A stretch of 64,000 bases of DNA, from NCBI GenBank assembly GCA_001599975.1, contig BCIO01000004.1, positions 1,277,434 to 1,341,433 on the forward strand, written 5' to 3'. This DNA is from Cystobasidiopsis lactophilus (lineage: Eukaryota > Basidiomycota > Agaricostilbomycetes > Agaricostilbales > Chionosphaeraceae). The notes below the pieces were generated by a model that saw only the letters and a program-made list of their open reading frames with translations, was not told the origin of the DNA and did no database searches. Of this stretch, positions 46,115-56,410 are shown piece by piece (within the stretch, counting starts at the first letter, position 1; each line of letters starts with the position of its first letter). The position numbers and the translations under genes were made by a program.

Positions 46115-48703
46115 TTAGTGCTGCTGATGGTCGGCGCCCTCCTCCTCCTCGGTGGCAGCGGTGAGGGCCGTGCCAGCTGAGCGGTGGCGATCCAGCCTGG
46201 ATGCTTCCACGGCCGTCTCGTACATAGGCGGCAGGGTTTCGGGCACGGCGCCACCATCGGCTTCGTGCACAGGCGGGCGGGCGGGCAGTGACCGGCGAGA
46301 GCCAGAAGCGCCAGCAGCTCCCATGGGCAGGCCAGTCTCGCGGCTGTAGCCCGTCTTTTCGGACATCATCGACATGCGCTGCGCTTGCTCGCTCGACATG
46401 TCCGAGCCGTAGTCGGACAAAGGCGGGGAGGAGATGACCTCGTGCATGATTGTGTTGGAGGGCTGTTCCAACGCTGGCGAAGAAGGCCCGGCCGAGGTGG
46501 GCGAGTTCGGCGTGGCGTTGACGATGGGCACGACGAAGGGCGTGGGTTGGGAGCCGTACTTCATCGTGTTCTCCTCCGCATCCCAGATCTCCCCGCGCGG
46601 CTCGACGTTGTTGGCTTGCTTGTACTTGTTGCGGCGGCAGCAGTAGAACAAGAGGGCGGCGGCGGCCAGAGCGGCGATGCCTCCAACCACTGTGCGAAAA
46701 CGTCAGGCTCGCGTTCCCTGGCGAAAAGCAAAGGGAGGACAACGCACCACCTCCAACAATGGCACCAATTGGCGTCGATTTCTTGGAGCTAGGCTTGGCG
46801 CTGGGCTCCGGCCCGTTGATGCCGGGGTAAGTGCCATTGCCCACTTGAGGCGTGTTGGTGTTGGCAGCCAGCAGGCCGGGCAAGCGGGTGGCGGGTAGCA
46901 TGGTACCAGCAACGCTGACCATGTCGTTACAAAGATAACCAGTGCCAGCATTGGCCACTGTGATCCAATGGGTGGCCAGGGCCATGTTGGACTGCGAGTA
47001 GATGGACGAGTCTATGGGTAGCAAAAGTACGGTCAATTTCTGTCATCGAAAGACAAGAAGAAGGCCACACACAAGGCTGCTCGGCGCCAGTGCCCAAGGT
47101 GCTAGCCTGCGCATTAAAGTCGCTGTCGATGGTGATGTTGAGGGTGGTGCGGTCGCTGGCCAACGAGGAATAAATGTTGAAGGCGGTGCCAGTGAACGAA
47201 AATCCAAAGCTGGCAGCGGGGTCGTTGGAGCACTGGGCGGCATCGCCCTGGAAGTGGTTTGTAGCCACGCCCAGGGTGTTGGACCAGCCCTGGCCGTTGT
47301 ACACGAAGAGGCTGGGGTTGGTCGCAGCGGAGTACTGCACAGTGTTGGCGGTCACCGGGTTCGGGAAGGTGACGGGCGCAGGGCCGGGCATCTTCCAGGC
47401 CATGATCGCGGCCGTATCATTGATGGAAGCGGGCAGGCTCTGGAAGTCGCTGTCCTTGTCTGCTCGCGGGAGGTCAACGCTTAATTTCTCGAGGAAAATG
47501 CCAAGCCGAAGATCCTTACAGTAGGAGGTGATGAGCTGGCCAGTGGGGGCGGTGGTGCCGGTGCTGGTCACCACGGCCTGGATGCACCACGGATAAAATT
47601 CGGGGAAGGCAGGCGTGAGAGCTGGACATCGCCATCAGCCTTTGAGGCAGATAAGCGTGTCAAGAAAGGGTAACTCACGCGGCGCATGCTATTTGATCGC
47701 ACCCAGAGATCAGGCGGGGAACTTTTTTTACAAATTGCCAAGCGCGAAGAAACGTACCTGGAAGCTGTACGCCTGCCAGAAGCAGTTCGTCTCGAAGCGA
47801 ATCATGTAGTTGCCACTGACGAGGTCTTCAGGGATGATGAAGGGGTACTCGGGCCCGGCGCCGCTGCCATCGGTGCGGTAGTCGGTGGCGAGCTTGGCAG
47901 CTGTGCGGATGAACTTTGAGCGATTGGGACATTCGCTCAAGAAGTAAGAGAAGCGCACAAGCCATGGCCCAATACCCTCCGGCATACCCTGCCGCTTGCA
48001 AGCGGAACCAACTTAGAGTCGCGGCGTCGACGGTGGCGCAATCCGCGTTACAGTTGGCCATGTCAATGGCCTGTCCTCCCAGCTGTCTGAGCGCTAAAAT
48101 GCGTCAAGGACAAAGACTGGCTTACGATAGTGCATGGGTCGTGGAAAAAAGCCCTGCCCGGTGCGCCGGTCATGGTCAAAGTCCTGGCGGGCTGTCAGCT
48201 TTCCCGACTTCCTGCAACGATAAAGGAGGCCAATACGCACACGACGTCCCCGCCAGTGATGGCTACTGATGCTGGTGCGCTGCCGTTGACCGGCGTGCCT
48301 GCAGATCCACAGGCCATTTCTGGCAGCATCGGCTGTGCATCGACCTAGGTGAGCGTGGGGCGGCTTCATTGGCGAGACCCTGCACGCACGTAGACGGACC
48401 ATCCTGCACACGCCAAGGCATTAGGCCATGTCCTTTTTTAGCGAGACAAAAGGCAAACGAACCTTTATCGGAGGGAGCTTGGCGGGCGGGAACTGACTGG
48501 TTGGTGAAGAGGCCAGAGGCCAGCTCGGTGCTGTTGGTGTAGGCGCCAGGGTAGACTGCCGAGCCAACTGTGCGTGCCTGATTAAGCCCCAAAGACTTTG
48601 GCCCCGCCAAAGAGGGAGCGGGCTGCACACCTTTGATTGAAGTGATAAAACCGTGCGATAGAGCGCCGGGGACGAGGGCGAGCAGGGAGACGAGGGCCAG
48701 CAT
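46115..48703 (-). CDS. Type I membrane protein with LPMO(AA9)-like ectodomain
   Basis: About eight exons form one frame-consistent chain. A signal peptide (LVSLLALVPGALS) ends just before HGFITSI, so a His would be the first mature residue, as in lytic polysaccharide monooxygenases. Further LPMO-like pieces: FFHDPCTI (a possible second copper His), LSWFRLQAAGY, IPEDLVSGNYMIRFE (AA9 usually has RHE here), EFYPWCIQAVVTSTG and, joined by the intron GTAAGG...GAGCAG, SYYKDSDFQSLP and KMPGPAPV, the normal AA9 end. A second extracellular part (FSFTGTAFNIYSSL, TTLNITIDSD) looks like a beta-sandwich. Then a Ser/Pro linker, one membrane helix (GGIAALAAAALLFYCC) and a 150-residue cytosolic tail. It would be anchored in the plasma membrane with the catalytic part in the wall. 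The second and third exon junctions are the least certain. Confidence 0.6.
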
Positions 48704-48915
48704 CTTGCCTCCCGGTACTTTGTGGTGGTTTTAGCAGGAGCAAATCCGTTGGGAAAAGAAGGAGGAGGCGATCGCAGGGCCAGAAGCTGGATGTCTTAGA
48801 GGGAAGGACCTGGCTGGGCAAGACCACGCGAGGAGTCGAGTCGCGCCGCTCTTCCCGCTGTCGATCCCTCCGACCAACTCTTGGTGCTCGACCAGCAAAA
48901 TTGCGCAGGACTGGA

Positions 48916-49410
48916 ATGGCCAACCTGCCCCGTGCCAGAGTGCTCGTCAGGCAGGCGGACGCCGTGTCCCATCTGCGCCCGACGTTGATCCAGCCAATTT
49001 TCGCCCGGCCGCCCAAATCGAGCGAACACCCTTACTCGCTCACCGAGTTCCCTTCCGAGTCCGTCCTGGTCGATTCCAAGCTGAACGCCTTAAAGCAAAA
49101 GCTGGTCGTCGCCGACTTGGCCTTTCGGTTGCGGGCGTACGAGCACGAAAAGCTGTCGCACACTTTTTGGACCGCCATGAACTCGCACTTTGCGTCGGAA
49201 AAGGCCGAGGAGATCAAGGCTGGAGAGGACGAGGATCGGGTGGACAGGAAGTGGCTGGCCGCCAATAGAGAGGTGTACAAGGCGTACCACACCCAGTTCT
49301 ATCGGGGCCAGTTCGCGCTGCTGTGGCCGGCCGCCAAGGTGCTGGCGCTGAAGTGGCAATGGAAGCTGGCATGTTGGAGAGCTGGTCGTCCTAGTGAACT
49401 GGTGGAGTAA
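48916..49410 (+). CDS. COA8/APOPT1-like cytochrome c oxidase assembly factor
   Basis: A single exon of 164 residues. The N-terminal 40 residues are basic and lack acids early on (MANLPRARVLVRQADA), fitting a mitochondrial presequence. The core matches COA8: LSHTFWTAMNSHFASEKAEE, then WLAANREVYKAYHTQFYRGQ and FALLWPAAKVLALKW. COA8 protects complex IV assembly from oxidative stress in the mitochondrial matrix. ATG 48916 is chosen because the upstream codon at 48901 is TTG. It diverges from the LPMO-like gene with 212 bases between the starts. The protein is slightly shorter than the animal form. Confidence 0.75.
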   Translation: MANLPRARVLVRQADAVSHLRPTLIQPIFARPPKSSEHPYSLTEFPSESVLVDSKLNALKQKLVVADLAFRLRAYEHEKLSHTFWTAMNSHFASEKAEEIKAGEDEDRVDRKWLAANREVYKAYHTQFYRGQFALLWPAAKVLALKWQWKLACWRAGRPSELVE

Positions 49411-49445
49411 GACCTCCTCCCCTCCTCCTGGGATTTTAGCCCGCC

Positions 49446-49721
49446 ATGGTAAGACTCGCTTCTCATTGGGTGGCGATCTTTTTTGTCTCACTTTGGCGCT
49501 TTTAGGTCTCGACTCGTCACATTCATCTCGGCATTCCGACCGTATCAAAGCAGGTGAATCTGGCAGAGCGCGCCTGGCGAGCAGCGATGGAGACCGCCGA
49601 CTTCACCTGCGCCTTCGACATTCGTCAAGTGTCAGCCAGTCGCTTCAATAACCCCTGCGCCTTCATACTGCTCATCTGCACCCTCTCAGCAATTTATCAG
49701 CAAGCGCGAGTAAGCAAATGA
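49446..49721 (+). CDS. Candidate 72-residue tail-anchored membrane protein
   Basis: The start codon alone forms exon 1 (49446-49448), directly followed by a GTAAGA donor. The acceptor TTTTAG ends at 49505 and exon 2 (49506-49721) stays open for 71 codons to TGA. The protein begins MVSTRHIHLGIPTVSKQ, has a helix (LAERAWRAAMETADF) and ends with one membrane segment (AFILLICTLSAIYQQ) and a basic tail. Such an ATG-only first exon occurs in some fungal genes for small mitochondrial proteins. I do not recognise the family. It fills most of a 538-base gap between COA8 and the first vWA gene. Confidence 0.35.
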
Positions 49722-49948
49722 GGCGAGGGTCACTTGGAGGTGCATTGGCGAGAGGGGTAATCCTCGCCACCAGACTCCTTCTCGCGAGTTTCGCCATCGC
49801 GTTCTTTGCAATAGACTCTAAGAGTCTTCATTGTACCACTGCATCGAAATAATTCCACAAGCCAAAAGTTGCGCGGATCTCTCGAAGAGAGGCGAGGCAC
49901 GTCTCCGCCCGCGGACGGCCCCCTTCCCAAAACGGCGAATTCATCAAG

Positions 49949-51871
49949 ATGGGACTCGCCTCGAAAGTGAGCATCCCGTCTTGTCGGTATAGCGTGCCAA
50001 GCCTGACACAAAGATAGCTCGCCGCTGCACAAGCTGGTTATAGTTCGCACCCCGCTCTCAACGTGCCGCCTTGGCGAGAAACTGACCCTGCCGACCTTGC
50101 CTTCGTTAGATCCAGGCCAGGTCTCTTACGGTGGCTCTAGCTACGGCCAACCTCCTCCCAACGCCAACCAAGCTGCCAGACGTACAGTTCCTTCTTCCCT
50201 TTCAGTCGCGCCGAGGAGCCCACCTCACCATCCTCTGCAGCTCCCACTGGTCCTCCTGGAGCTCCTCAGCAGTCGTATGGTGCACCACCTGGCTCTTATG
50301 GTCAGCCACCTGCCGGCCAACAGAGCTACGGCGCTCCTCCTGCCGGCCAACAAAGCTATGGTGCTCCTCCTGCGGCCCCTGGCCAATACAGGCCCGGTGG
50401 ACCTCCTCGTGAGGAATCATCTCATACAAGCACAATTTGCGTTTTGATTTTGACCTGCGTGTCGCAGCCGCTGGCCAGCCGGGATCATACGGTGCTCCAC
50501 CCGCACAGCAAAGCTATGGCCAACCTCAACCTGCTTACGGACAGCCGCCACAGGGAAGCTACAACCAGCAAGGCTCTCAACCCGGTGGCGCTCCTGGCGG
50601 CGCTGGCGGCGGACTCAGCGCTCAGATGATCGCTTCCATCTTGCAAGAATGCGTGCAGGATCAGCATCTGGCGGGCTTCTACCCAAACCCTCAGGCGCTT
50701 CAGGGAATTGCTCAACAAGTTGCTTCCAGCAACGCTCTGGGCCGTATCGCTGGCGAGTGGCAGTTGCCCATGGAAATTGCCTCAGACCTTGTCAAGCTGG
50801 CCCTGTTCGATAGTATGTCTCTATTGGCCTTTGGCCTTCCGTGTTCCTTACGTCTCCTTCTCTCAGCGATCGTGTTCGTCGATGACAGTGGCTCCATGGC
50901 CTTGTGAGAACTCCGCCGCTTCTCTAGTATAAAGGCAGCTGAAAGAGATGTCTTCAGCGAGGAGAACGGCTCTCGAATTGACGATCTCAAATTCGTCCTC
51001 GGCAAGGTCGCCCTTGCTGCTGGTTTGTTCGACGCCGACGGCATCAATGTCCGCTTCATGAACTCTTCAGTCGTCGGCGATCGCATCAACACCGAGCAAG
51101 CTGCTTTGGCCCTCGTTGGCCAAGTCAAGTTCTCGGGCTGTGGGGGCGCTTTTCTATCTGCGTTAAACGCAATCACTCACCCAGCTCCCATAGTGACCCC
51201 TTTCGGCACCCAGCTCAATGCGAAGGTTATTGAACCTTTCCTCCTCGGACCCGCCCGCAGTGGCCGTCTGCAAAAGCCACTGCTCATCATAGCGCTCACT
51301 GATGGCTGCCCGGCTGGAGAAGACCGAAGCGCGCTGGCCAACGTCATCATCAAGGCAAACAATGAACTCCAGCGCAGTCGTTACGGCGCGGATGCGCTCT
51401 CGCTCCAGGTGAGCCAACAATGATCTGCAGCGCACTCCCTACGGCGCTTATGCTCTCAAAAAAGGTCTCTCAATTGGGGAATGACACGAAAGCGCGCCAG
51501 TTCTTGGAGGAGCTCGACTCCCATCCGCAGGTCGGCAATCTGATCGACTGCACTTCGAACTACGAGCTGGAGGCTGACCAAATGTCCCGCGCTGTCCCTC
51601 GTGAGGATCTTTGAGCTATCGGCAATTTAATTCCCTTCTGACAAGTCAATAGCCGTCGACCTCACCCCTCACCTCTGGTTGGCCAAGATGCTTTTGGGTG
51701 CCATCTCGACTTCGGTGAGTTCCCGATTTTTTAATGCGAAGCCTGACACCTGACTGTGGAATTGTATTGCAGTATGACGCCCAGGTGAGTTATCCATCTT
51801 CTGTTACAAGCTCTGTGGCTGCTTTTGACCTCGCACTGTGATAGGATGAGTCGGGAGGTCCCCGTCGTTGA
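49949..51871 (+). CDS. von Willebrand A domain protein with Pro/Gln-rich N-terminus, tandem copy 1
   Basis: Start MGLASK, spliced to LAAAQAGYSSHPALNVPP. The N-terminal part is a low-complexity region of Ser, Tyr, Gly, Gln and Pro (QSYGQPQPAYGQPP). Next comes a helical domain of about 75 residues (MIASILQECVQDQHLAGFYP, then IAGEWQLPMEIASDLVKLAL). The vWA domain begins AIVFVDDSGSMAL with the metal-binding DxSxS motif intact, and continues RIDDLKFVLGKVALAAGLFD, VRFMNSSVVGDRINTEQAA and LLIIALTDGCPAGED. The last exon adds YDAQ-DESGGPRR. Introns match those of copy 2. The family is widespread in basidiomycetes and has no known function. The protein is probably cytosolic: it has no signal peptide or membrane segment. 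Confidence 0.85.
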
Positions 51872-52064
51872 GCTCGCCCGCCAACTCAATCTCTAGCAAA
51901 AGCCGTGGTAGCGTCGAATGGGTGCCTCTCGTTGAAATGATTCAAAACAAGCCGTGTGAACCTGACACCAACGAGGACGAGTCGAGGACGATGACGAAAG
52001 ATGCACGTGCCAACCTCGGCCCAAGAGGCGGTGTTCGCTTTCTGCTCCGCGTCAACGATTCACG

Positions 52065-54066
52065 ATGGGTCTTGCTTCTAAACGTTGGTCCAAAGAGCTC
52101 TCATACCATGCTGATGTAGCCTGAAAGCGAGCGCAACAGTCGCTGCAGCGTCTGCTCCCGGAGGAAGTGCTTTCGGTGAGCAACGCCTTTTGACGATGAC
52201 CGTGGCTTGGCGTTAACGGATTTGTCTAAAAGGCGGCTCCCAAGCCCCCGGACAGCTTCCCTATCCTTCAGGCGGTGCCTATTCCCAGCCCCCTCCTACG
52301 AATCAAGGCGCGAGGCGTGAGCTTTCATTCTCCGGAGCTTTCAACTTCGTCCCTGACATTGACGTTTTACGACATTCAGCGCCCAGCGGCGTCTCTGGCC
52401 CTTTGGCTGGACAGCAGCAGCAGTACGGCCAACAGCCCGGACAGTATGGCCAGCAACCTGCCGGACAACAGAGCTACGGCGCGCCCCAAGGGCAATACCG
52501 CCCTCCTGGTGGTCCTCGTAAGTTTCCTTGACACACCGCGCTTTCATCTCGTTCGCTCATGTCCTTTTCATGCTATGCAGCTCCGGGTCAACAAGGCTCC
52601 TTTGCCCCGCCAGGCGGCGCTCCGCCTCAGCAGCAAGGCTATGGGCAGCAGGGCGGCCAAGGACAATACGGACAGCAGGGCCAGTACGGACAGCCAGGTC
52701 AGGGTCAGTATGGCCAGCAAAGCCAGGGTCAGTTTGGCCAGCCAGGCCAGGGCCAGTACGGACAACAAGGTCAAGGACAATACGGGCAGCCTCAACAGCA
52801 AAACCAAGGCGGCTACCAACAGCAAGGCCAAGGCGGTTTTGGCGGCGCCCCTCCTGCTCAATCTGGTGGCGGAAGCGCGGCCAATCCTCAGATGATCCTG
52901 GGCATCCTGCAGCAATGCGTCCAAGATCAAAACTTGGCCTCTTTTTACCCGAACCCCAATGCTTTGCAGCCTATCGCCCAGCAAGTGGCCAACAGCAACG
53001 CGCTCGGTCGCATTGCCGCCGAATGGCAGATCCCAATGGAAATTGCTGCCGACTTGGTTAAACTGGCTTTGTTCGACAGTAAGCTCACGTGGAACCCAGC
53101 TTTGAACTTGCTGACTTCGAACTCTTTCGTAGCTGTCATTTTCGTCGACGACAGTGGTTCCATGGCCTTGTAAGCGCTGTCTCGAATAGAGCTGGATGCC
53201 CTGCTGAAGGCAGCTATAGCGAGGAGAACGGTTCTCGCATCGACGACCTCAAACTGATCTTGGGCCGAGTCGCCTACGCCGCGAGCCTGTTCGATGCCGA
53301 TGGCATCAGTGTTCGCTTCATGAACTCCTCGGTTGTTGGCGACAACATCAACACCGAGCAGGCCGCGCTGAACCTTGTCAGCCAGATCAAGTTCTCTGGC
53401 TGTACGTCGTTGTGCTCCTTTTCAGTCTGCATGATCTCACGCGCTTGAAACGCAGTGACTCCCATCGGGACCCAGCTCAGGTCGAAAGTCATCGAGCCAA
53501 TGCTCCTTGGCCCGGCCAGAAGCGGAAGATTGCAAAAGCCACTTTTGATCATTGCCCTCACCGATGGCAGCCCGGCTGGCGAGGACCGCACTACCCTTGG
53601 CAACACGATCATTCAAGCCAGTCATGAGCTGCAGCGCAGTCGCTACGGCGCCGATGCGCTCTCACTCCAGGTAGGCCATCAATGCACTGCGGCGCACTCC
53701 TTACGGCGCTAATGCTCTCAAAAAGATTGCCCAAATTGGCAATGACACGAAAGCGCGTCAATTCTTGGAGGAGCTCGACTCGCACCCGCAGATCGGTGGC
53801 CTCATCGACTCCACCTCGAACTACGAGCTGGAGGCCGACGAGATGTCCCGGGCCGTTCCTCGTGAGTCTCGCAATCCCCAAACTGTCTTCATTATGCTGA
53901 TGAATATCCTCAGCTGTTGACCTGACCCCTCAACTTTGGCTGGTGAAGATGATGTTGGGCGCAATCGACTCAAGCTACGACACCCGTGCGCGTTCTATCC
54001 TTTTGAACCTGTGGCTTGTGCTAAACTTCTGACGCAGAGGACGAGAAGACCACCGGACGCCACTAG
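52065..54066 (+). CDS. von Willebrand A domain protein with Gly/Gln-rich N-terminus, tandem copy 2
   Basis: Start MGLASK at 52065; short exons (AAASAPGGSAFG and SQAPGQLPYPSGGAYSQ) lead to a prion-like stretch of GQYGQQ, GQYGQP and GQFGQP repeats (52640-52830). Then MILGILQQCVQDQNLASFYP and IAAEWQIPMEIAADLVKLAL, followed by vWA with AVIFVDDSGSMAL, RIDDLKLILGRVAYAASLFD and LLIIALTDGSPAGED. It ends in SSYDT-QDEKTTGRH at 54066. The helical and vWA parts are very close to copy 1, the low-complexity parts differ strongly. The first exon is similar in both copies (MGLASKLAAA). Confidence 0.85.
52630..52830 (+). repeat. In-frame GQYGQ(Q/P) repeat coding for a prion-like stretch
   Basis: About 15 imperfect units coding GQ-Y/F-GQ-Q/P, with codons GGA/GGT/GGC CAG/CAA and TAC/TAT. 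Copy 1 has a QP-rich stretch at this place without the regular repeat. Confidence 0.8.
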
Positions 54067-54225
54067 CACCCTCAAAGAATCCTCCAAATTTCAAACGCGA
54101 TTCCAAATTGTATGCTTTGAACTGAAATGCCATAACACTTCGAAAGCAATCTGCCCTTGCTTGGCTGGAGCCTCTTCTTCCTCTTCTATCCGCCGCGATC
54201 CGAATCCATGAACGCTCGCACGGAA

Positions 54226-55718
54226 TCAACCCAGGATGTCACTTTTAGCGTCGATAAGCTGTCCAAGCTGTATGAGATGGCTCTCCCTATCAGTGGGCTT
54301 GCCGCGCACCTTTTGAAACAAGCGTGCAGATCCTCCAGGTTTATCGGGGTGATCTGTGAGACCACAGATCATTTTTGGCCAACAAGTTGAGCACAAGAAC
54401 TTGCATTTGAGGCTGAGTTGGAAGACGGCCTGTTCGATGTCATCCTTGCTGGAACCAATAGGCAGGCTAAGAAGCTATGGAGCACATATCAGTGCTCTTC
54501 GAGGCCATGAGAAAAACGCTGGCACCTACTTCGTGGTGATGCATGTAACGAACTCGCTGCCATTCCTCCTTCTCGGCGGCGATATCTTCTCGCTTGATGC
54601 GTGCAGCGACTTTGAGCTTCTCCAGGGTATGGCATTCGCTCTGTATAGTGTCGTATAGATCTCCCAAGGGACAAAAGCATAAAGCCTGTTCACAGCAGTG
54701 AACAGCTTCGTCGAATGATCCTTGCGCCTTCTTGCACTCGGCCAGCAAGCGGTACCTGAGTAAACGTTGGGTCAAATTGGCACTTTAGAGTGTCACAGTC
54801 GAACTCACGCCTTGATGTGAGCCGGGTTACTCTGGACAACTAGTTGCAGATCGTTCACCACACCGTCGAGGTTTCCTGTACCGTTGCACTGCATCGCCTG
54901 CACAATCAATTCAGCGACACAAAGGGGAAAAGAAGACGTGACCTACCATAGTGTAGAGAGCCTTTGCCCTGTTGAAGTGCACAGGTTGCCTCACGTCCAA
55001 AGGGAGGTCCAAACTAAGAGCCCGATCCCATTGTTTGACAGCATCTTCGAGGAGATTATGCGTGTATAAAGTCGATCCAGTGTTGGCGTACACGTCGAAG
55101 ATCTGCGGTTTATCATAAGCCCGGGTCTTCTGCCACTAGCATGAGACACTCAACCCTCTTGATACACGCCGCCTCTTTCTGAGCAATCTCCAACTTGAGA
55201 TGATTGATTTCAGACTCCAGATCAGAGACCTGTTGCCTCATCTTAGAGGCAAGATCCAACCAGAGCGCCATGGGCAGACTCACACTGGAAGGGTCGGGGG
55301 CTACAATCTGCTCCCTCAGCCACTCTACCAGTTTCTTTTCACTCGATAGTTGGCGCTTGAGCTTTTCGACCTCTTTCTGAAGCTGCGGAAGAAGGCGTGG
55401 CTTGAACTTCTTTGTGCGTGCGAAGATGGAGGTACAAGTCAAGCTCACTGCAGCGTCAGTTTCGGCCTTGGCGATAACTTCAACCTGGCTCTGTTTCTGT
55501 AGTTGAACGTTGTACGGATGAATGGGCTCGTCAAGATGAATGAAGCCACAGCTTGGGTAGTTGCAAGTCCCTTGTTGCCTTTCGACAATGCAAACTGCTG
55601 CCTCTCGCAAGTGTTTTGCTGACCATTTGTGGGAGTAGGAGTATTCGCAAATGGCGCCCTTGTGGCATCTGCCCCAGCGTGCAGCATGCAAGCAGGGCTT
55701 TTCTGGCTTTGGAGCCAT
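54226..55718 (-). CDS. CCCH zinc finger - TPR-like - J-domain protein, tandem copy 1
   Basis: Start MAPKPEKPCLHAARWG at 55718. Residues 1-75 hold two CCCH-like clusters: C-x8-C-x5-C in CLHAARWGRCHKGAIC followed by EYSYSHKW, and AVCIVERQQGTCNYPSCGFIH (C-x8-C-x4-C-x3-H). A long coiled coil follows (LQKEVEKLKRQLSSEKKLVE and VSDLESEINHLKLEIAQKE). The next exons are TPR-like: IFDVYANTGSTLYTHNLLED with AVKQWDRALSLDLP, then RYRLLAECKKAQGSFDEAVH. The C-terminus is a J domain: LSLPIGSSKDDIEQAVFQL then the HPD motif in HPDKPGGSARLFQK. The layout TPR before J is that of DNAJC7-type Hsp70/Hsp90 partners. An in-frame upstream ATG like that of copy 2 is lost here by an indel. The last exon is short (LGQLIDAKSDILG). 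Confidence 0.7.
54354..54404 (-). other. GC-AG intron inside the J domain of copy 1
   Basis: Donor GCAAGT, acceptor CTCACAG, 51 bases. It joins LSLK-Y-HPDKPGG in frame. The same intron in copy 2 (56574-56643) has donor GTAAGT. Confidence 0.75.
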
Positions 55719-55803
55719 TGTGGTCGCCGTTTGCGGGACAGGCGCAAAAGAGCGATTTCGGAAAGGAGCATTCACATTCGGCAGTCATTTATGACGAAGG
55801 AAC

Positions 55804-56008
55804 ACGTTGACAGCGACTGAAAGGCAAAGGGCGGCAGGAGCCCCAGTCACATCTCAGCAGTTTTCTGCTTCTCCTGGGCGCGTTTGACAAGAAGCCGGCA
55901 TAGGAATCGGTTTGCCAAAGAGCCAGTGCACACAAAAACCACAGCGGAAGCGCAAAGCAGGCATCCATAAGTGACTTGATCGTCGATGCGGCCCACAAGG
56001 CAATTTCG
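55804..56008. repeat. 205-base direct repeat, copy 1 (promoter side of CCCH-J copy 1)
   Basis: Matches 58046-58250 with only about 5 differences by eye. It covers the promoter region of the CCCH-TPR-J gene. On its right side the similarity stops sharply at 56008. Confidence 0.9.
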
Positions 56009-56410
56009 AGTCGCGCTTCCGAAGCTCGCGAATCACACTCCTTTGTCTCTGTTGACCGCTTCGCAGATCTGGGGTTGGATCTGGATTGAATTAGCTTTCC
56101 GTTGGCGCACGGGCGTGCTTTTCAGAAGAGAGCTGGAATCAGCTGCTGGCGTCGATGAAGTGGTTGAACACTGGAAACAAGGCCGAGTGTTCGTCGCCTT
56201 GAGTGGGCCGAAACCGAAACTCAGAACTCCGTTCAAAACGAAGACAAACAGCCAGAACTTTCAAGAGCTACAGCCCGCAGTGGGAAAAAAAAAACATCCG
56301 TGGGTAGTCCGGTCGATGCAAACATTCGGATTTGTACAGGCCATCAGCAGGAGTCGCAGGCTATTGGTATCAGACTAGGGCCAGAACAGGGAATGCTCAA
56401 AGCCCAGACA
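56009..56410 (+). other. Stretch with a 130-residue open frame that starts in the repeat
   Basis: An ORF at 55986-56378 begins MRPTRQFR, the same start that lies in frame upstream of CMR1 in the other repeat copy, then runs into unique sequence (WGWIWIELAFRWRTG, FKTKTNSQNFQEL). A run of ten A lies inside it. It has no recognisable domain and could be a chance ORF under a captured promoter. No other gene is seen here. Confidence 0.3.

Noticed and set aside
56284-56295. Run of A at about 56286 as the poly(A) tail of a retrocopy
   Set aside because: The run is short, there is no target-site duplication, and the neighbouring copy keeps its introns, so this was a DNA-level duplication.
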